Below are positions 17,561 through 25,257 of a DNA stretch of 64,000 nt, piece by piece. Numbering within the stretch: the first letter of the stretch is position 1; each line of letters opens with the position of its first letter. The translations under genes and the position numbers were made by a program. This DNA comes from JAOAGA01 sp964540515 (GTDB lineage Bacteria > CALINM01): positions 87,335-151,334 of the forward strand of contig CAZIMS010000006.1 in assembly GCA_964540515.1 (NCBI GenBank), in the 5' to 3' direction. Under the pieces are notes generated by a model, which worked only from the letters and a program-made list of their open reading frames with translations, was not told the DNA's origin and searched no databases.

Positions 17561-18742
17561 TTACATTAAATTTTCTACAATCAAAGAAACTGCCTCACCA
17601 CCACCTAAGCACAAGGAAGCCATGCCATACTTTCCACCCCTATCCCTTAAGGTATATAAAAGAGTTGTAAGTACTCTTGCGCCTGACGCACCTATTGGAT
17701 GTCCCAATGAAATGGCGCTTCCTCTAACATTTACTTTTTCTGGATTAATATTTAGTTCCCTTACTACAGCTATTGAAGAAGCAGCAAAGGCATCATTTAT
17801 CTCATGAAAGGCTATATCTTTTTCTTCTAACCCTGCTTTTTTAAGGCATTTAGGAATACTTTTTATTGGGGTAACAAGTACCCATAAAGGCTCCCATGCA
17901 GCAGCGCACTGGGCAACGACTCTTGCCATTGGTTTTAAACCTAATTCTTGTGCCTTCTCTTTGGACATAAGCACTAATGCAGAAGCACCATCACTTATTT
18001 TTGATGCATTTCCTGCTGTGACAGTTCCATTGCTACTAAAAGCAGGCTTTAGTGATCTTAGGCTATCTAATGATGTATCCCTATATACCTCATCGACAAT
18101 AAATTTTTTTGGTTCCCCTTTTTTTTGGGGCACTAAAACTTCGCATATCTCATCTTTAAAATATCCTTTTTCTATGCTTTCTTTAGCCCTTTGATAACTT
18201 AAGTAAGCATAATTATCCTGATCTTCTCTTGTGACATTATATTTTTTTGACACTTCATCAGCCGTATTGCCCATATGCATATTGTGATAGGCTTCCCATA
18301 ACCCATCTATTATCATTGCATCAAAAACTTGTGTGTTTCCCATTCTAGCACCACTTCTTAGCTTATCGAGTAAGTAGGGTGCCCTTGTCATATTTTCCAT
18401 TCCACCTGCTACAACAATATCTGCATCTTTACATTGTATTGCTTGAGCAGCTAACATAACCGCCTTAAGACCAGAACCACAGACTTTATTTATGGTAAAA
18501 CATTCAACAGTATTAGGGAGGTCTGCCTTAAGTGCTGCCTGCCTTGCAGGGTTTTGTCCAAGACCTGCCTGTATAACGCACCCCATAATAGCTTCATCTA
18601 CCATCTCTGGCTTAATGCCGGCTCTCTCTACAGCATTTTTTATAGCAATGCCACCAAGCTCTGTTGCAGTAAAAGACGAAAGGCTCCCCTCAAAAGAGCC
18701 AATTGCTGTTCTTACAGCACTTACTATCACAGCTTCTCTCAT
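17561..18742 (-). CDS. Acetyl-CoA acetyltransferase (thiolase), ACAT1-like variant
   Basis: A 393-residue thiolase with Cys88 (NKVCGSGLK), His348 (GHPIGASGAR) and Cys378 (CLGGG) all in place. The NEAF motif is NDAF here. The substrate-side segment AAWEPLWVLVTPIKSIPK differs from the usual MGxGP loop and resembles mitochondrial ACAT1-type thiolases, which also act on 2-methylacetoacetyl-CoA. That would suit isoleucine degradation, but this is inference. The stop lies at 17561, and the start is 3 bases from the stop of the merR-type regulator, so the regulator and thiolase are one unit. Confidence 0.9.
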   Translation of the reverse strand: MREAVIVSAVRTAIGSFEGSLSSFTATELGGIAIKNAVERAGIKPEMVDEAIMGCVIQAGLGQNPARQAALKADLPNTVECFTINKVCGSGLKAVMLAAQAIQCKDADIVVAGGMENMTRAPYLLDKLRSGARMGNTQVFDAMIIDGLWEAYHNMHMGNTADEVSKKYNVTREDQDNYAYLSYQRAKESIEKGYFKDEICEVLVPQKKGEPKKFIVDEVYRDTSLDSLRSLKPAFSSNGTVTAGNASKISDGASALVLMSKEKAQELGLKPMARVVAQCAAAWEPLWVLVTPIKSIPKCLKKAGLEEKDIAFHEINDAFAASSIAVVRELNINPEKVNVRGSAISLGHPIGASGARVLTTLLYTLRDRGGKYGMASLCLGGGEAVSLIVENLM

Positions 18743-18745
18743 ATC

Positions 18746-19144
18746 TTACTCCTTGATTTCTGAAAGTCTTTTTTGTATGTGCCTTTTATAATCATTTATC
18801 TCATCGCTTAATTTTTTTAAAGAATTCATCCTCTTTTGAATCTCGGCAATATGTTTATCAAGTATATCAAGAAGCTTATTTAAAGCAGCTCTATTACTTC
18901 TACTAACAAAGTAGATATCTTCTAGTTCCTTCATATCATTAAGAGATAGACCCAAAACTTTTAACCTTTTAATAAACTTAAGTCTTCTCAAATCGTCTTC
19001 AGTATAGATTCTTTTACCACCTTCTAATCTTTTTATAGAGTTTAAAAGACCTATTTCTTCATAATATCTTATCGTTCTCGTTGTCATACCTACTAAATCT
19101 GATATCTCACTGATACTATAAGACCGTTTGCTAATATTATTCAT
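18746..19144 (-). CDS. MerR-family transcriptional regulator (LiuR-like)
   Basis: A 132-residue MerR-type regulator. The winged-helix DNA-binding domain is at about residues 8-75, with TTRTIRYYEEIGLL as the recognition part, and a C-terminal coiled coil (about 78-130) serves dimerisation. There is no obvious Cys effector site, so it is not a metal sensor. It is the first gene of the acyl-CoA operon. A TTTACGTAAA palindrome lies immediately before its start codon, which suggests autoregulation. LiuR, a MerR-family protein, controls leucine/isovalerate utilisation in Proteobacteria, and this gene has an equivalent position. The ligand is probably an acyl-CoA, by analogy. Confidence 0.9.
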   Translation of the reverse strand: MNNISKRSYSISEISDLVGMTTRTIRYYEEIGLLNSIKRLEGGKRIYTEDDLRRLKFIKRLKVLGLSLNDMKELEDIYFVSRSNRAALNKLLDILDKHIAEIQKRMNSLKKLSDEINDYKRHIQKRLSEIKE

Positions 19145-19151
19145 ATTTTTT

Positions 19152-19167
19152 ACCTTTACGTAAACTG
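19152..19167. promoter_or_regulatory. Putative MerR operator upstream of the merR operon
   Basis: The segment contains the perfect 10-base palindrome TTTACGTAAA (19155-19164) followed by CTG. It sits 8 bases from the merR start codon and overlaps its ribosome site. A TATATT at about 19171-19176 (read on the minus strand) could be a -10 element upstream of it. The same core precedes the liv operon and the acetoacetyl-CoA synthetase gene. Confidence 0.6.
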
Positions 19168-19182
19168 TAATATAGTGTTTTT

Positions 19183-19210
19183 AAAAAAAAGGGTGTTGGT
19201 CACCCTTTTT
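19183..19210 (-). terminator. Rho-independent terminator of the liv/acyl-CoA ligase operon
   Basis: On the minus strand AAAAAGGGTG (19210-19201) and CACCCTTTTT (19195-19186) form a 10-base-pair stem with a 5-base loop. It is followed by an uninterrupted T run, a textbook terminator 3 bases past the CBS-protein stop codon. It isolates the upstream liv operon from the merR operon, which then has its own promoter. Confidence 0.88.
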
Positions 19211-19212
19211 AG

Positions 19213-19884
19213 TTATTTATTAATCTTTACTTCTTTCTTGCCTGTCAGATAGGAAATAACTTTATAACCTTTTTTAATAGCCTCATCTACAAAGCCATTA
19301 ATTTCTGCTTTTTCTACTCTAACTACTATTTGACTAGTGTTATCATCCTTATCAAACCTTACGAGGCTTCTTATACATAGGTTGTGTTCATCAAGTAATT
19401 TTACCAAACCATCAAGCTTCGAACAAACCTCACTTTTTAGAAATTCAATTGTTATTCTTGATACTGGAGTATCTAACCCCAACATAACGACAACAACCTT
19501 AAAAAGATCGTTGCTACTTACATAACCAACAAGCTCTCCCCTGTCATCAAGCACTGGCATTCCTCCAATTTGCTTAACGTGCATTATATTGGCTACTTCT
19601 TCTACAGGATCATCAGGGTGACAGGTTATAACATTTGTATGCATTATATCCTTAACTGTCATCTTTGAAATTAGATAATGAAGCTCGTGTATTGATAGTG
19701 TTGATGCCTGTGAGGGTGAGGCCTCTCTAATCTTGTTGAGTGAGGTTATACCTACAAGCTTGCCATTGTCAACTATAGGCAATCTCTTAATTTTATTCTC
19801 AACCATAATTTTTCTTGCATCGTACAGGGAGGTATTACTTGGTACCGATATAATCTTGGTTCTCATAAAATCTTTAACTCTCAT
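19213..19884 (-). CDS. Tandem CBS-domain protein
   Basis: A 223-residue protein with two CBS domains (about residues 1-62 and 75-135; MRVKDFMRTKIISV and MTVKDIMHTNVITC start them). An ACT-like C-terminal part (about 142-215) follows. CBS pairs bind adenine nucleotides and report energy state. It is the last gene of the transporter/ligase operon, 9 bases after the PaaK-like ligase, so it may tune acyl-CoA activation or transport to AMP/ATP levels. This role is inference. Confidence 0.88.
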   Translation of the reverse strand: MRVKDFMRTKIISVPSNTSLYDARKIMVENKIKRLPIVDNGKLVGITSLNKIREASPSQASTLSIHELHYLISKMTVKDIMHTNVITCHPDDPVEEVANIMHVKQIGGMPVLDDRGELVGYVSSNDLFKVVVVMLGLDTPVSRITIEFLKSEVCSKLDGLVKLLDEHNLCIRSLVRFDKDDNTSQIVVRVEKAEINGFVDEAIKKGYKVISYLTGKKEVKINK

Positions 19885-19893
19885 TTTAACCTC

Positions 19894-21183
19894 CTAATCC
19901 CATTTTCTTCTATCTTCAATCTTTTTACTACCCTCTGGAATTGCAGAAACAAAAACTATATTTCCTTTTAGCTTTGTCACATCTCTAACCTTATCCTCAA
20001 TTTTTTCCTTTAACAAATCAGTTCCTTGGACTCCTAACTTAAGAAATACTTCTACTGTCATAATATCTGTTACGTTCTCTCTAGTGACAATTACTCTTAA
20101 CTTCTCTATTTCATCGGGAAATTTAGCTGCAACTTCATCTATCTGTCTTGGATGGACGAACATGCCCTTTATCTTGGTAACCTCATCAGCCCTACCCATA
20201 ATACCCTTGATCTTATATGATGTTCTGCCACAAGGACATTCGTCTTCCATAATAGCAGATAAGTCGCCTGTACCATATCTAACAAGGGGATATGTATCAT
20301 TTTCAAAGGTTGTAATAACTACTTCTCCAACCTCACCCATAGGTAAAGGCTCACCTGTCTGGGGATCACATATCTCTAAATAGATGTTGTCATCTATATG
20401 CATACCATTTTCACAGGAACATTCATAGGCTATGCTACCAATATCTGCCGTTATATAAGCCTGTCTAACAATAATGCCGTATTCATTAAGGGATTTTCTT
20501 AAAGTTGGACTTAAAATCTCTCCAGCCACAAGGGCTATATCCATATATAGATCCTTTTTAGGATCATATCCCAACTCTGACATCTTATTTATTAGAGCCA
20601 TCAAAAATGATGGAACACCAATATAGCCGTTTATTTGTAGCTCAACCATTGTTTTAAGCTGTATTTCTGTGTTTCCTACACCTGTTGGAACGGTTACACA
20701 TCCTATACCATTACAGGCCTCATCAAGAAATATGCCTGCTGGCGTCAAATGGTAAGAAAAGGTGTTCATTACGATATCGCCTTTTCTAAAACCTACATTA
20801 TAGAGACATTTTTTTAAGCCCCAGTAATCATCTTTTCTACCTTCTGGATCATAAATGGGTCCTGGTGATACATAGATTCTTTTTAAAGATTCAACAGGAA
20901 CTGCTAAAAATCCTCCAAAGGGTAGGTCATTATGATGAAAGTCAGGCATCCTATTTTTCTTAAGCACAGGAACTTTTGCAAAGTCATCTATTGTTTTAAC
21001 TTTTTCAGTATCAAAACCTGTGCCATCTATAAATCTTTTGTAACCTTTTGCGTTCTCATAGGCGTACTTAAAGATTTTTAGAACACCATCTTCTTTTCTT
21101 GACATCCTATCTTTTCTAACCATTGTTTCTAAGTCTTTTTGATAATAGCCACTGTTTCTTTCTATATCAATTTTTTTAGGCAT
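19894..21183 (-). CDS. Phenylacetate-CoA ligase family protein (PaaK-like)
   Basis: A 429-residue AMP-forming ligase of the PaaK group, which activates an aryl- or short acyl acid to the CoA thioester with ATP. It has the adenylation core region with YGTGDLSAIMEDECPCGR at about 305-322 and the family's IKGIMGRADE motif just after, followed by the small C-terminal domain with IKGMFVHPRQIDEV. It lacks a clear phosphate-binding Ser/Gly loop of the standard type near residue 90, where the sequence reads VSPGPIYDPEGRKDDY. It is encoded 30 bases after LivF. The acid imported by the adjacent ABC system is the likely substrate. Confidence 0.85.
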   Translation of the reverse strand: MPKKIDIERNSGYYQKDLETMVRKDRMSRKEDGVLKIFKYAYENAKGYKRFIDGTGFDTEKVKTIDDFAKVPVLKKNRMPDFHHNDLPFGGFLAVPVESLKRIYVSPGPIYDPEGRKDDYWGLKKCLYNVGFRKGDIVMNTFSYHLTPAGIFLDEACNGIGCVTVPTGVGNTEIQLKTMVELQINGYIGVPSFLMALINKMSELGYDPKKDLYMDIALVAGEILSPTLRKSLNEYGIIVRQAYITADIGSIAYECSCENGMHIDDNIYLEICDPQTGEPLPMGEVGEVVITTFENDTYPLVRYGTGDLSAIMEDECPCGRTSYKIKGIMGRADEVTKIKGMFVHPRQIDEVAAKFPDEIEKLRVIVTRENVTDIMTVEVFLKLGVQGTDLLKEKIEDKVRDVTKLKGNIVFVSAIPEGSKKIEDRRKWD

Positions 21184-21213
21184 ATAGCAGTCCTTTCGTT
21201 TATTTTAAGCCCC

Positions 21214-22008
21214 TTAGGAGAGCCATCTTTTTCTTCTTTTGTAATGTTTGGCATCTTTAAAACTTTTTTTCTTGCCCACCTCAGAAAGCCCAAGATAAAA
21301 CTCTTTGACATCCTCATTCTCTTTAAGCTTTGCACATTCACCATCAAGAACCACCTTTCCCATCTCCATAACATAACCATAATTGCCTATTGATAAAGCC
21401 ATGTTAGCATTCTGCTCTACAAGAAGAATAGTAGTCTTTTCCTCTTTATTTATATTTTGGACGATTTCAAAAATCTCTCTCACAAGCAGCGGCGCTAGTC
21501 CCAAAGAAGGCTCATCAAGGAGCATCAATCTAGGCCTTGCCATTAATGCTCTACCTATAGCTAACATCTGTTGTTCTCCACCACTCATATAACCAGCTAC
21601 TTGATTTTTTCTCTCCTTTAGTTTTGGAAAATAATCAAAAACCAAATCCATATCTCGTTTAATATTTTGCCTATCCTTTCTTGTATAGGCACCAGCTATT
21701 AAATTCTCAGTAACGGTTAGATCTTTAAAGATTCTTCTACCTTCCATAACTTGAAAGATCCCCATCTTTACTATCTCTTCAGCTTCTTTATTGTTAATCT
21801 TCGTTCCCATATACTCTATTGTTCCATCTGTAACCTCACCCTCTTCTGCTTTTAAAAGCCCCGATATTGCTTTAAGAGTCGTAGTTTTGCCAGCTCCGTT
21901 AGCACCTAAAAGAACAGTGATCTCTCCTTCCTTGACTTCCATAGACATTCCTTTTAAGACAAGGATCACATCATCATATATAACTTCTACATTGTTTAGC
22001 TTAAGCAT
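21214..22008 (-). CDS. livF: Liv-type ABC transporter ATP-binding protein LivF
   Basis: An ABC ATPase of the branched-chain amino acid type. Walker A GANGAGKTT, signature MSGGEQQML, Walker B LMLLDEPSLGLAPL and the switch histidine region LLVEQNA are all present. I start it at 22008 (264 residues, the usual LivF N-terminus MLKLNNVEVIYD), with AGAGGTGA 4-11 bases upstream; an in-frame ATG at 22041 would add 11 residues. The C-terminus carries a basic tail (KHYKRRKRW). It works with LivG, LivH, LivM and LivJ encoded upstream in the same operon. Confidence 0.92.
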   Translation of the reverse strand: MLKLNNVEVIYDDVILVLKGMSMEVKEGEITVLLGANGAGKTTTLKAISGLLKAEEGEVTDGTIEYMGTKINNKEAEEIVKMGIFQVMEGRRIFKDLTVTENLIAGAYTRKDRQNIKRDMDLVFDYFPKLKERKNQVAGYMSGGEQQMLAIGRALMARPRLMLLDEPSLGLAPLLVREIFEIVQNINKEEKTTILLVEQNANMALSIGNYGYVMEMGKVVLDGECAKLKENEDVKEFYLGLSEVGKKKSFKDAKHYKRRKRWLS

Positions 22009-22075
22009 AAAGTCACCTCTTTCATCTGTAAAGGTAAACATGGGGAGCTATCAACTCCCCATGTTACAAAATTCA

Positions 22076-23221
22076 TTAATATTTTAAGTAGCCTGTGTGT
22101 GCTTTAATCTTACCTTTTTCTACAATATAAAGCTTTGCTGATATATTGGGTTTTCTTAATTCTGGTTTATAAGAAATTGGAGCACTAAGGTCTAACATAT
22201 CAAAAGTAGTTGTTTCGAGAATCTTTTTTATATTCTCACCAGTTAAATTATTTCCAGCCTTTTTCAATGCTTCAACTAAAAGATATGCAGCAAGAAATCC
22301 TTGTGTATAGTTTACTGGCTGTGGATCAGCTTTACCTTTAACCTCTTTTCTTACATCATGCATAAGCTTTACGCCCTTTAAATTTGTTTCGTGCCAGAAA
22401 GCAAAGGGTATAACTGCCATAAAACCTTCAGCAGCATCACCTGCTTGTTCCAAAAGTTTTTCTGATAAGGTCCAGTTAAGACCAATAAACTTAGTTTTTA
22501 ATCCGAGTTTCTTAGCATCTTTCAATATTGTGCTTGTTGCCATTGTAGTTTGCTGAACTAATGCAAAATCTGGTTCTTTTTTCTGCATGTTTAAAAGTTG
22601 TGTTGTAGCATCAAGGTCTCTAAGCCCAACTATCTGCTTATCGACAACATCAACACCAATTTTCTGAGCAAACTCTTCCGCATCCTGTATTGGGGAACGA
22701 CCAAAACCAGTGTCATTATAAATCAAAGCAATTTTTGGATTTCTTGTTTTATCTTTCCAGTTATCTTTAATCCACTTAATTGCAAGTCTTGCCTGATCCG
22801 AGTAGGTTGTTGCACATATAAAATTATAAGGTGTTTTATCGAAAACAAGATGTTCAGAATAGGATGCTGAAAGATAAGGGATTTTATCATTTGCAATCAT
22901 TGGAGCCATCGCTTCTGTATCTCCTGTTCCCCAACCTAAAATAGCAATAACACCCTTTGAAACCATTTCTTTGTATGACGATACTGCCTGAGGAATTTTG
23001 TACTGATAGTCTACATCAATAAGCTCAATCTTCCTACCATTTACACCACCTTTTTTGTTAACATAAGCAATATAGTCCCTTGCACCCTCTGCGTATGGTG
23101 CTCCGACATCACCTGTAGCACCAGTTACATCAAAAATACCACCAATTTTGATGGTTTGCTGGGCAAAACTGAAACTCACCAGCATAAGAAACATTGTTAC
23201 TACTGCCAAAATTCTTTTCAT
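22076..23221 (-). CDS. livJ: Liv-type periplasmic substrate-binding protein LivJ
   Basis: A periplasmic binding protein of the leucine/amide type (type I fold). The signal peptide is about residues 1-20, ending SFSFAQQ. I choose the ATG at 23221 (381 residues) because GGAGG lies just upstream; the reading frame extends to 23263 without support. The IKIGGIFDVTGATGDVG opening and the QAVSSYKEMVSKG segment are typical of this fold. Deltaproteobacterial and Deferribacter-type genomes carry such genes beside acyl-CoA ligases, so the ligand may be an organic acid rather than an amino acid. Confidence 0.92.
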   Translation of the reverse strand: MKRILAVVTMFLMLVSFSFAQQTIKIGGIFDVTGATGDVGAPYAEGARDYIAYVNKKGGVNGRKIELIDVDYQYKIPQAVSSYKEMVSKGVIAILGWGTGDTEAMAPMIANDKIPYLSASYSEHLVFDKTPYNFICATTYSDQARLAIKWIKDNWKDKTRNPKIALIYNDTGFGRSPIQDAEEFAQKIGVDVVDKQIVGLRDLDATTQLLNMQKKEPDFALVQQTTMATSTILKDAKKLGLKTKFIGLNWTLSEKLLEQAGDAAEGFMAVIPFAFWHETNLKGVKLMHDVRKEVKGKADPQPVNYTQGFLAAYLLVEALKKAGNNLTGENIKKILETTTFDMLDLSAPISYKPELRKPNISAKLYIVEKGKIKAHTGYLKY

Positions 23222-23289
23222 ACATCCCTCCTTTGTTTTTTTTACAGGACTAAAATAAAACACTTTTTTAAAAAAATCAATCTTAATTT

Positions 23290-24345
23290 TTAATAACTAA
23301 AGGGCCAAAGTTTCCAATAATTCTTTATGGTTCTCCATCTCGCTGCGAGCCCGTCTGGCTCAAAAATTAAGAATAAAACAATAACTAGCCCAAATATGCC
23401 TTCTCTTATAGCTCCAAACAAATCAACAATCATTGGAAATTTACCTGCAAAAACACCGCTTATTACTCTTAATACTTCAGGCAAAACCGTCATAAATGTA
23501 GCACCCATAATACTACCATAGATACTACCAAGTCCTCCAATTATTATCATTGACAGATATTGTACTGATATCATTATATTGAAATGCTCAGGGGTAATAA
23601 TACCTATGTAATGTCCCCAAAGACTTCCTGCCACTCCAGCAAAAAAAGAGCTTATGCCGAAAGAAATTAGTTTATATCTAAAAAGAGGAACACCTATGAT
23701 CTCAGCTGATATATATCTATCTCTTATAGCCATAAAGGCTCTACCAGGCTTTGTTCGTACAATATTTTTAGCCACAATAACAGCCAATATAGTAAAGGCA
23801 AGCGCAAGAAAGTAGAACTTAAAATCACTATTAAAGGCGTAGTCACCTATCTTTGCTGGGGGTACCAAGAGCCCCTGATTACCACCAGTGACTGCTCTCC
23901 ATCTTATAAATACAAACTCAAGAATAACCTGAGCAGCTAATGTTGCTATGGCTAAATAAAGCCCTTTAAGCCTAAGGGAAGGTATCCCAAATACCATACC
24001 AACCATTGCAGTAGTAATTCCCGCTGCAACGACACATAGCAAAAAGGGCCAACCAAAGGTATTCATAAGATAACCCGACGTATAAGCACCAACTCCTATA
24101 AATGCCCCATGACCTAATGATATCTGCCCTGTAAAGCCAGTTAAAATATTAAGTCCAAGTGTTGCGATTATGGAGATTAGAACTGTGTTTACTACATATA
24201 GTAAGTATTTAGAATTTTGAAAGGCAAAGGGAAATATTATTAGAGCTATAATAAATAACCAAAGCCAAAATTTTGAGGCCTTAGTCTGCCATATAGCCAT
24301 ATCATCTTCATAGGTTGTCTTAAAAATTCCACATTTAATAGCCAT
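23290..24345 (-). CDS. livM: Liv-type ABC permease LivM
   Basis: A 351-residue inner-membrane permease with about ten hydrophobic segments. The conserved NILTGFTGQISLGHGAFIGVGAYT region lies at about residues 65-88, and the EAA-type loop around AIRDRYISAEIIG identifies LivM. The start ATG at 24345 has a GGGAGGAG ribosome site. LivH lies upstream by 12 bases. Confidence 0.93.
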   Translation of the reverse strand: MAIKCGIFKTTYEDDMAIWQTKASKFWLWLFIIALIIFPFAFQNSKYLLYVVNTVLISIIATLGLNILTGFTGQISLGHGAFIGVGAYTSGYLMNTFGWPFLLCVVAAGITTAMVGMVFGIPSLRLKGLYLAIATLAAQVILEFVFIRWRAVTGGNQGLLVPPAKIGDYAFNSDFKFYFLALAFTILAVIVAKNIVRTKPGRAFMAIRDRYISAEIIGVPLFRYKLISFGISSFFAGVAGSLWGHYIGIITPEHFNIMISVQYLSMIIIGGLGSIYGSIMGATFMTVLPEVLRVISGVFAGKFPMIVDLFGAIREGIFGLVIVLFLIFEPDGLAARWRTIKNYWKLWPFSY

Positions 24346-24357
24346 TTTCTCCTCCCT

Positions 24358-25242
24358 TTATACCTTCTCTATCTCTTCAGTACCAAAAAGACCGTAGGGT
24401 TTAATCATTAATACAAGGACTAATACCACAAAGGGCATAACTTCCTTTGTGCCTCCCTCAAAAATAGGGTCAAGGTAAATACCGCTTAAGGCCTCTAAAA
24501 TTCCAATTATTAATCCACCTAAAATCGCACCTGGTATACTATCTAAACCACCCAATATTACTGCTGGGAAAACTTTTAAACCAAAACCACTCAATGTGGC
24601 ATTAACCCCATTAATATTCCCTATTAGTATGCCACCAATACTTGCAACCACAGCTGCAATAGCCCAGGCTATACCAAATATTTTTTTAATGCTTATTCCC
24701 ATTGACTGGGCTGCCTGTTGGTCGTTTGCAACAGCCCTCATTGCAATCCCAGCAGTAGAAAATCTAAAAAAGATATTAAACAAAACGAGACAGACTATTG
24801 CAAAGGCAACACTATAAATATACACTTGAGAAACAGCTATATTGCCAAACATTATTGGTTCTGTTGGAAAAACTTCAGGATATACCTTTGTTTCTGATCC
24901 CCAAATTAAATGTATAATCCCTTTAAGCACACTTGCAAGTCCTATCGTTAACATAATTATTGATATAATAGGCTCACCAATCATAGGTCGCAAAAATAAT
25001 CTTTCGAGCAATAAGCCTAATAAGGCAGAGGTTATCAAGGTTGCTAAAAATGCTAACCAAAAGGGAATCTTTAACACTGATACAAGTATTAAACACAAAT
25101 AGGCACCAAAAAGAAGTAATTCACCCTGTGCAAAATTAATAACCGCAGTTGACTTATAGATTAGTACGAAACCTAAAGCAACAAGAGCATAAATACTTCC
25201 TACTACTATGCCGCTAACTAAAGATTGAATTATTGTCTCCAT
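24358..25242 (-). CDS. livH: Liv-type ABC permease LivH
   Basis: A 294-residue permease with about eight transmembrane segments. The opening VSGIVVGSIYALVALGFVLIYKSTAVINFAQGEL pattern is typical of LivH, with the conserved FAQGE and the later MRAVANDQQAAQSMGI loop that contacts the ATPase. It is encoded 15 bases after the acyl-CoA synthetase and 12 before LivM. Together with LivM it forms the channel of this transporter. Confidence 0.93.
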   Translation of the reverse strand: METIIQSLVSGIVVGSIYALVALGFVLIYKSTAVINFAQGELLLFGAYLCLILVSVLKIPFWLAFLATLITSALLGLLLERLFLRPMIGEPIISIIMLTIGLASVLKGIIHLIWGSETKVYPEVFPTEPIMFGNIAVSQVYIYSVAFAIVCLVLFNIFFRFSTAGIAMRAVANDQQAAQSMGISIKKIFGIAWAIAAVVASIGGILIGNINGVNATLSGFGLKVFPAVILGGLDSIPGAILGGLIIGILEALSGIYLDPIFEGGTKEVMPFVVLVLVLMIKPYGLFGTEEIEKV

Positions 25243-25257
25243 ACTTACCCCTTATTA

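Noticed and set aside
17811..17931. Suspected frameshift in the thiolase at the EPLWVLVTP segment
   Set aside because: The frame continues without stop into correct downstream motifs, and the segment matches ACAT1-type thiolases, so it is a variant rather than an error.
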